From the NCBI RefSeq assembly GCF_901538265.1, contig NZ_LR593886.1:5725738-5789737 (forward strand): a stretch of 64,000 nucleotides of DNA, in the 5' to 3' direction. Source of the DNA: Gemmata massiliana (GTDB lineage: Bacteria > Planctomycetota > Planctomycetia > Gemmatales > Gemmataceae). The notes beneath the pieces are model-generated. The model was not told the origin of the DNA. It made no database searches and saw only the letters and a list, made by a program, of their open reading frames with translations. How positions within the stretch are numbered: the first letter of the stretch is position 1; each line of letters starts with the position of its first letter. This document shows, in pieces, positions 53,758 to 64,000 of this stretch. The position numbers and the translations under genes were made by a program.

Positions 53758-55338
53758 CTAGCGCGGCCACGTCTTCGCCGGCAGGAGGTCGGTCGCGTCT
53801 GGGTCGCGAGGGGGTTCCAGCGCCGGTAGCGGCGGCGTGTCGTCGAGTGTGGGCGCGAGATCTGCGAGCACGCTCGACAGTTCTTCCGCGGTCGGGCGGT
53901 CGACGGGGTTCCACGCGAGCGCGCGTTCGACCAGCGCCGACAGTTCCACGGGAACCGCACGCCGGAACCGAGACATTGGCCGTGGATGCAGCGAAAAGGC
54001 CAAGCCCGCGGCGATCTCGCGCTCCTGCTCGGGCGCCCACGGCGACGCGCCACAAACGAGTTCGTAAAGCAGCGCGCCCAAGCTGAAGACGTCCGAGCGC
54101 CCGTCGTCGGCGCCGCCACGAACCCGTTCCGGAGCGATAAACCGCGGCGTACCGAGGTACTCGCCGGTTCGCGTCAGGCGCTCGTCCGCACTTTGCGGCC
54201 CGGCGAAGAACTTCGCGATGCCGAAGTCCACGACCTTCACGATCTCCCGTCCCGTGGAGTCGTAGTGGAGAAACACGTTATCGGGTTTGATGTCCCGGTG
54301 AATAATGCCCTGTCGATGGGCCGCACTGAGCACGTCCGCAACAGTAGCCGCGACCATCGCAGCCCGACGGAGCGAGAGCGCGCCAACCATTACCAATTCG
54401 CGCGCCAGTGATCGGCCGGAGAGCAGTTCCATCGCCAGGAACGCGATCCCCCCGGACGACACACCCGAATCGAGAACCCGGACCGCGTTCGGGTGGTTGA
54501 TCCGAGCCGCAGTCGCGCCTTCACGCAGAAACCGCTGAAGTTCCATCGCCGAATCGTTGCCCGATATGGGCCGAAACACTTTCACCGCAATGGGATAATC
54601 TAGTGCTAAGTGCCGGGCGCGGAACACAACGCCGAATCCGCCGGACCCGAGTTCCTCGTCGAGTCGGTACTTGTCGTCGAGCACCGTACCGGGCAGCACC
54701 TTCGCGTAAGCGGCGAACACGCGGTCGGCCTGTCGGTGTGCGGCCATCAGGTTCGCATTCGCGGCCACAAGTTGCTTGTTGGCTTCTTCGAGTTCGGCCG
54801 TGCGCGCGTTCACGCGCTCTTCGAGTTCGGTAAACACGCGCACGTTTTCGAGTGCGACCGCTGTGGTCCCAGCGAGCGCTTCGAGCACCCGCACCTCTTC
54901 GTCCGTGGGGCGCCGCTGCGTGGCCCAATACGTGCCGATCGCGCCGAGCGGATCGGCCGCTCGAACGGGCACCATTACCATGCTTTTCACGAAGGTGGCA
55001 CGGTAAGCGTGGTGTGGAACGCGCGGGTCGGCGAACACATCCTCGATCACGGCCGTGCTGCGGTTCAGCATCGACCACCCACTGACACACGCCGACATGG
55101 GGAACCGCTGCCCCTTCCACAGCGGCCCGATGGCGTCCTCATCGACGTAGTGGCACCGATCGTGGTCGCAGAGTACGAACGTGGCCCCATCGGCGCCGGT
55201 GAGCCGGCGCGCGGCCCGGCGCACGATATCCTGCACGGTGGCGATGTCGCGTGCCTGCGACAACCGCTGGATGACGTCGATGAGATCCGCTACCCGGTGC
55301 GACGCAACGGTCAGCGGTGGGGGCTGGTCTGCGCTCAT
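53758..55338 (-). CDS. GAF-domain Ser/Thr protein kinase
   Basis: 526 residues from the ATG at 55338. A GAF domain takes the first 165 residues (RRLTGADGATFVLCDHDRCHYVDEDAIGPLW, ACVSGWSML, SMVMVPVRAADPLGAIGTYW). A coiled-coil linker (about 170-205, LEERVNARTAELEEANKQLVAANANL) leads to the kinase: LGSGGFG, VAVK-like IAVKVFRP, HRDIKPDN and DFG, with a conserved APE loop. No membrane helix, so a cytoplasmic sensor kinase. The GAF ligand is unknown; the Cys and His residues in DHDRCHYVDED could bind a cofactor. Confidence 0.92.
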   Translation of the reverse strand: MSADQPPPLTVASHRVADLIDVIQRLSQARDIATVQDIVRRAARRLTGADGATFVLCDHDRCHYVDEDAIGPLWKGQRFPMSACVSGWSMLNRSTAVIEDVFADPRVPHHAYRATFVKSMVMVPVRAADPLGAIGTYWATQRRPTDEEVRVLEALAGTTAVALENVRVFTELEERVNARTAELEEANKQLVAANANLMAAHRQADRVFAAYAKVLPGTVLDDKYRLDEELGSGGFGVVFRARHLALDYPIAVKVFRPISGNDSAMELQRFLREGATAARINHPNAVRVLDSGVSSGGIAFLAMELLSGRSLARELVMVGALSLRRAAMVAATVADVLSAAHRQGIIHRDIKPDNVFLHYDSTGREIVKVVDFGIAKFFAGPQSADERLTRTGEYLGTPRFIAPERVRGGADDGRSDVFSLGALLYELVCGASPWAPEQEREIAAGLAFSLHPRPMSRFRRAVPVELSALVERALAWNPVDRPTAEELSSVLADLAPTLDDTPPLPALEPPRDPDATDLLPAKTWPR

Positions 55339-55589
55339 GGTACGCTCAACGAAAAACGTTCGACCTACTCTAATATTCGTTTTTCGCCGGCTTAAGTTAC
55401 CCGCGATGTCACCTCCTGCGCGTAGATTTTTTGCCCCAATTGCGCGCATACAGCAACGGATTTAGACATTTGGTATCAATCGATCGGGATGATCAATATT
55501 GCCCGGAAACGTCCCGCGCCGTTGGATCGGATCGGCGCAGGAGGTGGGCCACGTAATGTGGTTGAAATCGAGCAGAGCGCACTACAACT

Positions 55590-55621
55590 GGGCGCGGGTC
55601 ACGGAAAGCCAACCCGCGCCC
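55590..55621 (-). terminator. Hairpin after rho
   Basis: Ten-base stem 55590-55599 with 55612-55621, 12-base loop, ten bases after the rho stop. No T run is seen after it, so termination is only probable. The remainder of 55339-55631 shows no gene. Confidence 0.55.
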
Positions 55622-55631
55622 TGAACAAAGC

Positions 55632-57467
<1,836 letters not shown>

Positions 57468-57667
57468 GGGTAAACCCCTTACCGGCAGGCACAAGAAGGC
57501 AGTCATTGTGAGTTACGGGACCGTCGCAGACGGAAGCGCGGTCGCGCCCCTTGAACGCCGACGACAGCTCAGGCAAGAACCGGACCCGTACCCGCGAACC
57601 ATTTGTTGTCTTAATTACCAACATACCGAAACGAATCTCAAGAGCTTACAGCCGCAGACCATTCTCA

Positions 57668-58300
57668 TCATGTTTTCAATATGTTTCCGAGCACGCGGTC
57701 CACTTGCTCCTGTAACTCGACCGCACCGGCGTCGTTAACGATCACCGCCTGCGCCCGTTTTTTTTTCTCTTCGGCGGACAATTGCGCCGATTCACGGGCA
57801 CTCAATTCGGTTTCGTTCCAGCCGCTCCGAGTTGCGAGTCGTGCGAGCCGTGTACTTCGAGGGGCATCGATATAGACGAGCGAATCGACCAAATCGCTCC
57901 ACCCCGCTTCGAGCAACACCGCCGCGTCCAGGACGACGAACGATACATCCGGGTTCGCTTGCGCGGCGAAAATCTCATGTCGCGTGCGCTCGCCGATATA
58001 AGGAAAAACCACATTTTCGAGCGCGTTCCGCTGTTTCCGGTCGGCAAAAACGATGCGCCCGATGGCTCGGCGGTCCAGCAAACCGTCTGCGTTGCGAATC
58101 TCCGCCCCCCACAACTCCACGAGCGCCGCAATGATTTCGGGCTGCCGCAGCGCCTCGTGCCCGAGTGCGTCCGCGTCGATCACGCGCCCACCGCGGGCCG
58201 CAAAACACTTCGCCGCAGTACTCTTCCCCGCACCAATCGCACCGATCAACCCGATGAGGGGCTTCGGGCCGTGTTTGAAGCCGCTCATGACCGATCCCAT
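57668..58300 (-). CDS. coaE: Dephospho-CoA kinase
   Basis: 210 residues. Walker A GAIGAGKST, then RGGRVIDADALGHEAL, RRAIGRIVFADRKQRNALENVVFPYI, VVLDAAVLLEAGW and an ATP-lid helix (RSTRLARLATRSGW). It adds the 3'-phosphate in the last CoA step. A second ATG at 58288 is also possible. It begins 17 bases after polA on the same strand, so they are probably co-transcribed. Confidence 0.94.
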   Translation of the reverse strand: MGSVMSGFKHGPKPLIGLIGAIGAGKSTAAKCFAARGGRVIDADALGHEALRQPEIIAALVELWGAEIRNADGLLDRRAIGRIVFADRKQRNALENVVFPYIGERTRHEIFAAQANPDVSFVVLDAAVLLEAGWSDLVDSLVYIDAPRSTRLARLATRSGWNETELSARESAQLSAEEKKKRAQAVIVNDAGAVELQEQVDRVLGNILKT

Positions 58301-58317
58301 TACTGCGAATCCCTGAT

Positions 58318-61281
58318 TTACACGTCCTCGACGTCCAGCCAGTTCGAGCCAGCGGCCACATCCACGCGGAGCGGTACGTCCAGCTTCATAGCAGTGGTCA
58401 TTTCTTCGCGAACGAGTTTGGCCAATGGCTCGACCTCGCTCGGCGGCGCTTCAAATACGAGTTCATCGTGAACAGTGAGAAGCATCTTTGCTTGCATTTT
58501 TTGTGCCGCGAGCCGCCGCTGCACCGCGAGCATGGCCCTCTTAATCAGGTCCGCGGCCGAACCCTGAATTTCGTAGTTGATCGCCTCGCGTTCCGCCTGC
58601 CCCCGCCCCTGATAACGCGAATTCGGGTTAATTGCGGCCGCGTTCAGGATGCGTTTGCGCCCGAGCAGCGTGCGCACTTCGCCGGTTTTGTGCGCGTGAG
58701 CCAGGAGCTTTTGTTGGTATTCCAGCACTTTCGGGTAACGGGCGAAGTAGGCATCGATGAACTCTTCTGCCTCCTTTCGCGGGATCGCGAGCCGCACGGC
58801 CAGTCCGGTCGCGCTCATGCCATATATGACGCCGAAATTGACCGTTTTCGCCACCCCGCGCTGAGCCTTTGTTACATCCGCTTCGGGAACTTTGAAAATT
58901 TGCGCCGCGACCGCGGTGTGAACGTCCCGGTCCTCCGTGAACGCGGACTTTAGCGTCTCGTCACCACAGAACTGGGCCAGGAGCCGTAACTCGATCTGCG
59001 AATAGTCCGCGGTAACGAGCGTCCAGCCGTCGCGCGGGATGAACGCCTTACGGAGCTGCGCCCCTTGCTCCGTCCGCATCGGGATGTTTTGCAGATTCGG
59101 GTCGCTCGAACTCAACCGGCCGGTCTCGGCAGACGCCTGATTAAAGGACGTGTGAACGCGCCCGGTTTTGTCCGCCATCACCGGGAGCACGTCGACGTAA
59201 GTACCCTTGAGTTTCGTCACCTTGCGGTGTGCGATCAGCTTTTTGGGCAGTTCGTGTCCCAGCGCAGCCAGTCGTTCGAGTGATTCCTGATCGGTACTCG
59301 GCTCGTTCTTGATTCCCGTGCGCTTTTGAACCGGGAGCTTCAGTTCCTCGAAGAGGATCTTCTGCAGCTCTTTCAGGGAGGCGATGTTGAACTCGCGCCC
59401 AGCGAGTGCGTGAATGTCCGTTTCTAACCCCGCAAGTTCGGCACCCATCTGTTCGCCGAGTTGCTTGAGAAAGGGCACGTCCACGCGAATACCTGTCCGC
59501 TCCATATCGGCCAGTACGCCGATTAGCGGCACTTCGAGCGTATCGTAGAGCTCGCGGAAGCCCTTTTCTGCCAGTTGCGGTTCAAATATGGTCGCGAGTT
59601 GGAACGCGGCGTCGGCATCCTCGCACGCATAATCTCGGACGCGGGCGACCCGCACCGTATTCATCGTGGTTTGCTTCTTCCCCTTCCCGATCAGCTCGGC
59701 AATCGCGATGTTCTTGTGTTTGAGTACGTCCAGCGTAAGGTCGTCCAGCCCGTGAACCCGCGCGCCGGGGTCGAGGAGGTAGTGCGCGAGCATGGAATCG
59801 CCCGCCACCCCTGCGAGTTCGACGCCGTTGGCGGCCAGAACGATCTGGTCGAACTTGATGTTGTGGTTCCGCTTCTCGATCTTCGGGTCTTCAAAGATCG
59901 GCTTGAGGGCGGCGAGTGTCGCGTTCGGGTCGAGGGCCGTGTCCTCTTGCGGGGCGCGCACCGGGAGGTAGTAGGCCCACTCCCGCTCCCAACAGAATGC
60001 GAACCCCACGATCGGGTCATGGATCGGGTCCAAGCCCGTCGTTTCCAGATCGAAGACGAACGCCTTCTGCTTCTTTAACTCGGCGAGGAACGCTCCGAAG
60101 CTCGCTTCGGAGTCTACCGTCTCGTAACCCGCGTAATTCCACGAATCAGTGGGGATCGCGGCTTCAACGAGGGGCGTGGCCTCGACCGGTGGGGCGCTCT
60201 CACCAGTCTCTTCCATTAACAGATCAAACAGCCCGGGCGTGGCAGCCTTCTTTGCTTTACCTTTGGGCTGTTTCGCGGGCTTGGCCGGCTGCGCGGACGC
60301 ACCGGGAACGCCCCTTCCGCTGGTGTCTTCGACCGGTGCCGGTGCGGGCGCAATCCCAGCAGTCGCGAGGGCGTCGGCGTTCTTCTTGGCGCCGCTGTTG
60401 GTCAGAGTCTTGCGCACGCGCTCGGCAAACCCGCGGAACCCGAACTCGTGGAACAGTTCGAGGAGCTTCTGCCCGTCCCAGTCCCGTCGGCGCCACCCCT
60501 CCCAGTCGAGCGGGATCGGTACGTTCCGGTCGAGCGTGACGAGCTGTTTGCTCTTTGCGAGGTTGCCATTGGCGATCGCGTCTTTGAGCGCCTGGCGCGT
60601 TTTCGGACCACCCGGGGCTTCGTCCGCGTGCGCGATGAGTTCGTCGAGTGTGCCGTACTGTTGAAGCCATTTCGCCGCCGTTTTCGGCCCCACCCCCATC
60701 ACACCCGGAATGTTGTCCACCGAGTCACCGACGAGCGACTGGAAATCAACCACCTGATCCGGCCGAACGCCCCAATCCGCAATGATGCCGGCTGCATCCA
60801 AAACCTCGTAATCCTTGCGGAGGTTCAGCATCTTCACCTTGTCGGTGACGAGCTGTCGGCAATCCTTGTCCGACGTGCAGAGGAACACGTTCAGCCCGCG
60901 CGCGGCGGCCGCGGACGCGACCGTCGCCATCACGTCGTCGGCCTCGTACCCCTTCGCGATCAGGAACGGCACCCGCATCGCCTCCATGACCTGCTGAATG
61001 AGCGGCTCTTGAAGGAGCAGATCGTCCGGCGGCGGATCGCGATGGGCCTTGTAGTTCGAGTCGATGGTCTCGCGGAAGGTCGGTTCGGCGTGGTCGAGTG
61101 CAGCAATGAGGTAGTCGGCGCCGCGGTCGTAGAGGTTCATCAACGAGCGCGTGACCCCGAAGACGGCGTTGGTAGGCCGCCCGTCGGGTGCGTTCATCGG
61201 CCCGACGCCGAAGAACATTTGGAAGATGAGTCCGTGGGCGTCCAACAAATACAGGTTGCCCGCGGAAACCGGGTCCGACAT
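58318..61281 (-). CDS. polA: DNA polymerase I
   Basis: 986 residues from the ATG at 61281; the first 36 residues of the longer frame do not match the family. It has three parts: a 5'-nuclease (LDAHGLIFQMFFG, KGYEADDVMATVA, DKDCRQL, GDSVDNIPGVMGVGPKTAAKWL), a 3'-5' exonuclease (FVFDLETTGLD, KRNHNIKFDQIV, YACEDADAAF) and the polymerase (SSDPNLQNIP, TADYSQIELRLLA, KTVNFGVIYGM, LLTVHDELVFE). The exonuclease acidic residues are present, so proofreading should work. A linker of about 60 Ala/Pro/Lys-rich residues joins nuclease and exonuclease parts. Confidence 0.96.
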   Translation of the reverse strand: MSDPVSAGNLYLLDAHGLIFQMFFGVGPMNAPDGRPTNAVFGVTRSLMNLYDRGADYLIAALDHAEPTFRETIDSNYKAHRDPPPDDLLLQEPLIQQVMEAMRVPFLIAKGYEADDVMATVASAAAARGLNVFLCTSDKDCRQLVTDKVKMLNLRKDYEVLDAAGIIADWGVRPDQVVDFQSLVGDSVDNIPGVMGVGPKTAAKWLQQYGTLDELIAHADEAPGGPKTRQALKDAIANGNLAKSKQLVTLDRNVPIPLDWEGWRRRDWDGQKLLELFHEFGFRGFAERVRKTLTNSGAKKNADALATAGIAPAPAPVEDTSGRGVPGASAQPAKPAKQPKGKAKKAATPGLFDLLMEETGESAPPVEATPLVEAAIPTDSWNYAGYETVDSEASFGAFLAELKKQKAFVFDLETTGLDPIHDPIVGFAFCWEREWAYYLPVRAPQEDTALDPNATLAALKPIFEDPKIEKRNHNIKFDQIVLAANGVELAGVAGDSMLAHYLLDPGARVHGLDDLTLDVLKHKNIAIAELIGKGKKQTTMNTVRVARVRDYACEDADAAFQLATIFEPQLAEKGFRELYDTLEVPLIGVLADMERTGIRVDVPFLKQLGEQMGAELAGLETDIHALAGREFNIASLKELQKILFEELKLPVQKRTGIKNEPSTDQESLERLAALGHELPKKLIAHRKVTKLKGTYVDVLPVMADKTGRVHTSFNQASAETGRLSSSDPNLQNIPMRTEQGAQLRKAFIPRDGWTLVTADYSQIELRLLAQFCGDETLKSAFTEDRDVHTAVAAQIFKVPEADVTKAQRGVAKTVNFGVIYGMSATGLAVRLAIPRKEAEEFIDAYFARYPKVLEYQQKLLAHAHKTGEVRTLLGRKRILNAAAINPNSRYQGRGQAEREAINYEIQGSAADLIKRAMLAVQRRLAAQKMQAKMLLTVHDELVFEAPPSEVEPLAKLVREEMTTAMKLDVPLRVDVAAGSNWLDVEDV

Positions 61282-61549
61282 CGGAATGGAGCCTGTGGGG
61301 AGAAAGTCACGCGGCCGTGGCGGGGAGCCGCATCGAGTACCGGCAGACCTGAACTCACGGAACAAATGTGGGGATAGTGTAGCGAGCACCGCGGCAAACG
61401 GTCAAGGGCGATCGGGTCAACTTAGCCCGAAACGCCAAAACAGAACAATGATAGTCACCCCCGAAACTGCCAATTATAAAAAGATTATGAATAAATTGAC
61501 TTCTCGCGCGCCTAACCGGTTGCGCGGGACTCGTGGCCCAAGCGACCGA

Positions 61550-61569
61550 GCTAACATTTGCTAACGTTT
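61550..61569 (+). repeat. Tandem 10-mer motif, copy 2
   Basis: GCTAACATTT followed directly by GCTAACGTTT. The same 20 bases, reversed, occur at 3251-3270. Flanks are also related over about 15 bases on each side (CTCGT, GG, GCGAC before; GG..CC.CATT after), so the copies are probably homologous. Confidence 0.75.
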
Positions 61570-61689
61570 CCGGACCATTGAGGAGGCGGGTGGGCCAACT
61601 GCCGCGCAACACTCGCATTAAGCGCTGGAATTTTAAGCATTTACGCGCGGCTATTTTCATTGCGACCTCCAAAGTCTGACACCAACCGG

Positions 61690-61709
61690 GCTAACATTCG
61701 CTAGCATTT
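61690..61709 (+). repeat. Tandem 10-mer motif, copy 3
   Basis: GCTAACATTC followed directly by GCTAGCATTT. Three differences from copy 2 in 20 bases. It starts exactly 140 bases after copy 2, which is a multiple of the 10-base unit length. Confidence 0.65.
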
Positions 61710-62256
61710 CACGCCTCTCACCCCACTTTGAGCGACTGCCCCCACTGCCGCTGTCCGGATAGAGCGACCTGCGTCGTTATCCCATTAGGTAGAGGAAGAC
61801 CCACCGTATCACTGCTCGATTGGTGGCGTGTGCGAATAGGCAACTACGCCCGCTCTCAACTAAAAAATCACTACCCACCCCTAATTGTACACTAGTAAAC
61901 AAAAGAATAAAATTTTTCCTACCCTTTTCCTTGTCGAAGACGAATCGCGTGTCGAGTTTTCGGCCAGAAGGTCCGCCCATTTACTTAACGTTCCGATCTT
62001 TCACTACGCGATCTCGGTGATCGGACACTGCCCCTGACCAACGCGGGTACGGGCCGCGCGGTTATAATTCCGGCAAGTGTGCGCGGCGCGACCGGCGCCG
62101 TCGGCACATCCCTTCGCCCGGCGCGGGGTTACGACCCCTTATCGTGTTGACACCCCTCACGTGCCGTTTAAGCTCAAAGATGTGTGAAAGGTGCGGCCCG
62201 CCGCGCGCCATCAACTCTTGTGCCCGCACCACCGACAACACCGCAACGAGGAACAC

Positions 62257-63933
62257 ATGGCCAAATCGAAAGAGACAAATGTTCCACTGATCTCCGCGCT
62301 AGTGTTCTTCGTGCTTACGACGATCGCGTTCGGTGTGATGTGGTACCTGTCGTTCTCCGAAATGGAGACGCACGTCAACGCTAAGAAGACCGCGGAGAAG
62401 GATCTGGCGGGGGTCCGGTCCTCGAAGGACGAGGCCGAGCGGCTCGCGCGCGTCTACCGGATTTATCTCGGGATCGCCAAAGACGACGACGTAACCGTGA
62501 TCGAGTCCGAATCAAAGGCCGGCGACAAGATCGCCAGCGAGCTCAAGCAGATCAACGACGCGATGGCCGCCAAGATGGTCACCAGCGTCGATAAGGAGCA
62601 AAAGGAGTCCAAGGACTTCGTCGAGAAAAGGCTTGCGACGATGAACGACGCGGCCCTCCGCGAATACGTCACGGGTCAGAAACTCAACGAAAGCATCGCC
62701 AAGTTTCTGACCTTCTGGCAAGTCGACAACAGCGGTAAGGCTAACAAGCCACCGAGCACGGGGCTGTTGGATCAGATCGCGGGCTTCAAGAACCGAGGCG
62801 AGGCGTACTCCGCGGCCGAAAAAGAGCGCGACAGTCTGAGGGCACAGATCACGCTATTGGCGGCGGAAATCAAGGCATACAAGGCTTTGGAAGGGCAATT
62901 TAAGACCGAAATTGACCAAATGCCCGCCAAGATTGCCGATCAATCCAAGCAAGCGAAAGAAGCGGCCGAAAAAGCGAAAACGGACTACGAAACGGCCTCG
63001 AAAGCCGCGAGTGCCTCTAACTCGGACCTCACCAACAAGCTCGCAGCCGCCGAGCGCGAACTGACGCTGAACAAAAAGAAGATCGAGTCGGATAACGACG
63101 AGATCAAGCGCCTCAATGCCTCGGCAGCACGGAAGGAGAACGAACAATCTTACGACGAGCCCCTGGGTAAGATCGTGCGCAAGGTTCCGAACTCGGAAAA
63201 CGTTTTTGAGGCCAACGTCGGTTCCTCGTCCGGTGTTCGCGTGGGCTTCCGGTTCCAGGTTCTGCCGTATGATTTCCCCGAGAAGGGGTACAAGTCGCGC
63301 GTGCTGAACTTCCGCGAGTACAACGAGAAAGAGCGCAAGTTTGAGAACGTCCCCCGGTTCAAGCCGAAGGGGGCCGTCGAGGTTATTGAAGTGGTCAACG
63401 AGCGCCTCTCGCGAGTGCGCTACGAGCCCGATCCGGACGGCAAAGACGACCCGATTCGCGACGGCATCATCGGGGGCGACCTACTTTACAGCGACGTTAA
63501 AAACGGTGGCCCGCTTCACGTGGCACTGGTCGGTATTTTCGATGTGAACGGTGACGGGAAAGACGACATCAGCAGCTTGATCCGCGACTTGACCCAAATG
63601 GGCATTTCGGTGGATGCGTACTTCGATCTGCAAAAACGCGCGTGGGTCGGTCAGCTAACGGAACGCACGCGCACCGTTGTCGTGGGTTACTTCCCGCAGA
63701 ACGCCATCGGGGATGCCAACCGCGATGACAAAACCAAGTTGATCGGGCTGATGACAAAGGCCGTTGGAGATGCTCAGCAAAAGGGTGCGAAGAGCGTCGA
63801 TCTCGCAGACTTTTTCACCCGCAACGGCTACCGGTACCGGCTCAACGTGTCCGAAAGCAAGATTAACCAAGCCGCGATCCCGTACCTGAGCGGCGTCGGA
63901 ACCGGGATGGAACTCACCCCGCCGGCACCGTGA
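62257..63933 (+). CDS. Coiled-coil membrane protein of unknown function
   Basis: 558 residues from the ATG at 62257, with GAGGA seven bases before it. One membrane helix (about 10-33, ISALVFFVLTTIAFGVMWYL) is followed by a long outside part. Helical coiled-coil stretches cover about 35-90 and 200-300 (EKERDSLRAQITLLAAEI, KAKTDYETASKAASASNSDL). The C-terminal half has SSGVRVGFRFQVLPYD and two acidic calcium-loop-like stretches (DPDPDGKDDP, DVNGDGKDD). No family recognised. It may be a cell-envelope structural or tethering protein. Confidence 0.78.
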   Translation: MAKSKETNVPLISALVFFVLTTIAFGVMWYLSFSEMETHVNAKKTAEKDLAGVRSSKDEAERLARVYRIYLGIAKDDDVTVIESESKAGDKIASELKQINDAMAAKMVTSVDKEQKESKDFVEKRLATMNDAALREYVTGQKLNESIAKFLTFWQVDNSGKANKPPSTGLLDQIAGFKNRGEAYSAAEKERDSLRAQITLLAAEIKAYKALEGQFKTEIDQMPAKIADQSKQAKEAAEKAKTDYETASKAASASNSDLTNKLAAAERELTLNKKKIESDNDEIKRLNASAARKENEQSYDEPLGKIVRKVPNSENVFEANVGSSSGVRVGFRFQVLPYDFPEKGYKSRVLNFREYNEKERKFENVPRFKPKGAVEVIEVVNERLSRVRYEPDPDGKDDPIRDGIIGGDLLYSDVKNGGPLHVALVGIFDVNGDGKDDISSLIRDLTQMGISVDAYFDLQKRAWVGQLTERTRTVVVGYFPQNAIGDANRDDKTKLIGLMTKAVGDAQQKGAKSVDLADFFTRNGYRYRLNVSESKINQAAIPYLSGVGTGMELTPPAP

Positions 63934-63957
63934 GATCAGAGTAGTATCGCCAATAAC

Positions 63958-63997
63958 GTCACCAGCCCCGTAGGGACGATCCTACAAGGCTGGTGAC
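63958..63997 (+). terminator. Hairpin at the right window edge
   Basis: Outer stem of ten pairs, 63958-63967 with 63988-63997, and inner stem of five, 63970-63974 with 63981-63985. It lies 25 bases after the stop at 63933. Sequence after it is cut off, so a T run cannot be checked. Confidence 0.65.
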
Positions 63998-64000
63998 ATT

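Larger units (their letters stand above)
61282..62256. other. Long intergenic region, no gene found
   Basis: 975 bases between polA and the gene at 62257. Frames of 60-105 codons exist in it (61355-61672, 61777-61980, 61820-62020) but none has a family pattern or a ribosome site. Two tandem 10-mer motif copies lie at 61550 and 61690. An AT-rich stretch, about 61855-61925, stands out from the GC-rich surroundings; it might be a promoter or replication-related DNA. Confidence 0.55.

Noticed and set aside
60448..61377. 309-codon plus-strand frame
   Set aside because: Antisense to the 5'-nuclease part of polA.
61355..61672. 105-codon minus-strand frame upstream of polA
   Set aside because: No ribosome site, no family pattern, and it spans a tandem 10-mer motif copy; probably chance.
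61777..62020. Two opposite short frames in the AT-rich patch
   Set aside because: Both overlap each other, lack ribosome sites and show no recognisable sequence.

Overview
The window looks like chromosomal DNA of a Gemmata-type planctomycete (Gemmataceae). The sequence is GC-rich and gene-dense. It carries the usual large-planctomycete signature: a DUF1559 prepilin-like protein next to a small transthyretin-like lipoprotein, TIGR02996 and short cysteine-containing Gemmata paralogue families, several Hanks-type Ser/Thr kinases, ECF sigma factors with large C-terminal sensor regions, DUF6797/propeller and DUF2330 secreted proteins, and a PafA-like phosphatase. No rRNA, tRNA, CRISPR array, integrase or intact insertion sequence was found. 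The assignment rests on protein families read by eye, not on a search.

Layout. 0-9.2 kb: an edge-truncated SRPBCC membrane protein, a short-chain dehydrogenase, a TIGR02996 protein, a 1067-residue ECF sigma factor with a membrane anchor and duplicated repeat domain, and a two-gene operon of a small ECF sigma factor plus a receptor-like kinase carrying a solute-binding domain. 9.4-15.8 kb: two overlapping lipid-modifying di-iron proteins (a fatty-acid-hydroxylase type and a CarF/plasmanylethanolamine-desaturase type), a thioredoxin-TPR chaperone, DUF2330, a PafA-like phosphatase, GrpB and a cytochrome c lipoprotein. 16.1-19.2 kb: arginine operon argB-argD-argF. 19.4-30.3 kb: exported proteins, a frameshifted lipoprotein gene, murB with an FtsQ-like gene, a Nudix-like protein, a tightly packed three-gene oxidoreductase cluster and ispH. 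30.4-39.4 kb: a palindromic repeat, small exported proteins, a kinase, a CBS protein and a second sensor-type sigma factor with WD40-like repeats.

39.5-48.4 kb: an XPB-like helicase paired with a Bax1 (DUF790) nuclease and separated from it by a 29-bp perfect hairpin, an LpoB-like/COG3014 lipoprotein pair, an ornithine-cyclodeaminase-family protein, an aspartate-type aminotransferase, and a glycosyltransferase interrupted in frame by a second copy of the palindromic repeat. 48.4-53.7 kb: prepilin-like/lipoprotein pair, sulfate permease genes cysT-cysW-cysA without a binding-protein gene, and ribH. 53.8-64 kb: GAF-kinase, rho with a long proline-rich extension, coaE, polA, an approximately 1-kb gap containing two copies of a 2x10-bp tandem motif, and a coiled-coil membrane protein.

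How it fits together: housekeeping genes (arg, cys, murB, ispH, ribH, rho, coaE, polA) alternate with a large signalling and envelope complement. Four genes couple an extracytoplasmic or cytoplasmic sensor module to a kinase or sigma factor. The most interesting leads are the in-frame palindromic element, the sigma/receptor-kinase operon, the CarF-type lipid gene pair, the XPB-Bax1 pair with its hairpin, and the tandem 10-mer motif. Two genes show probable frameshifts in C/G runs, which could be real or sequencing errors.
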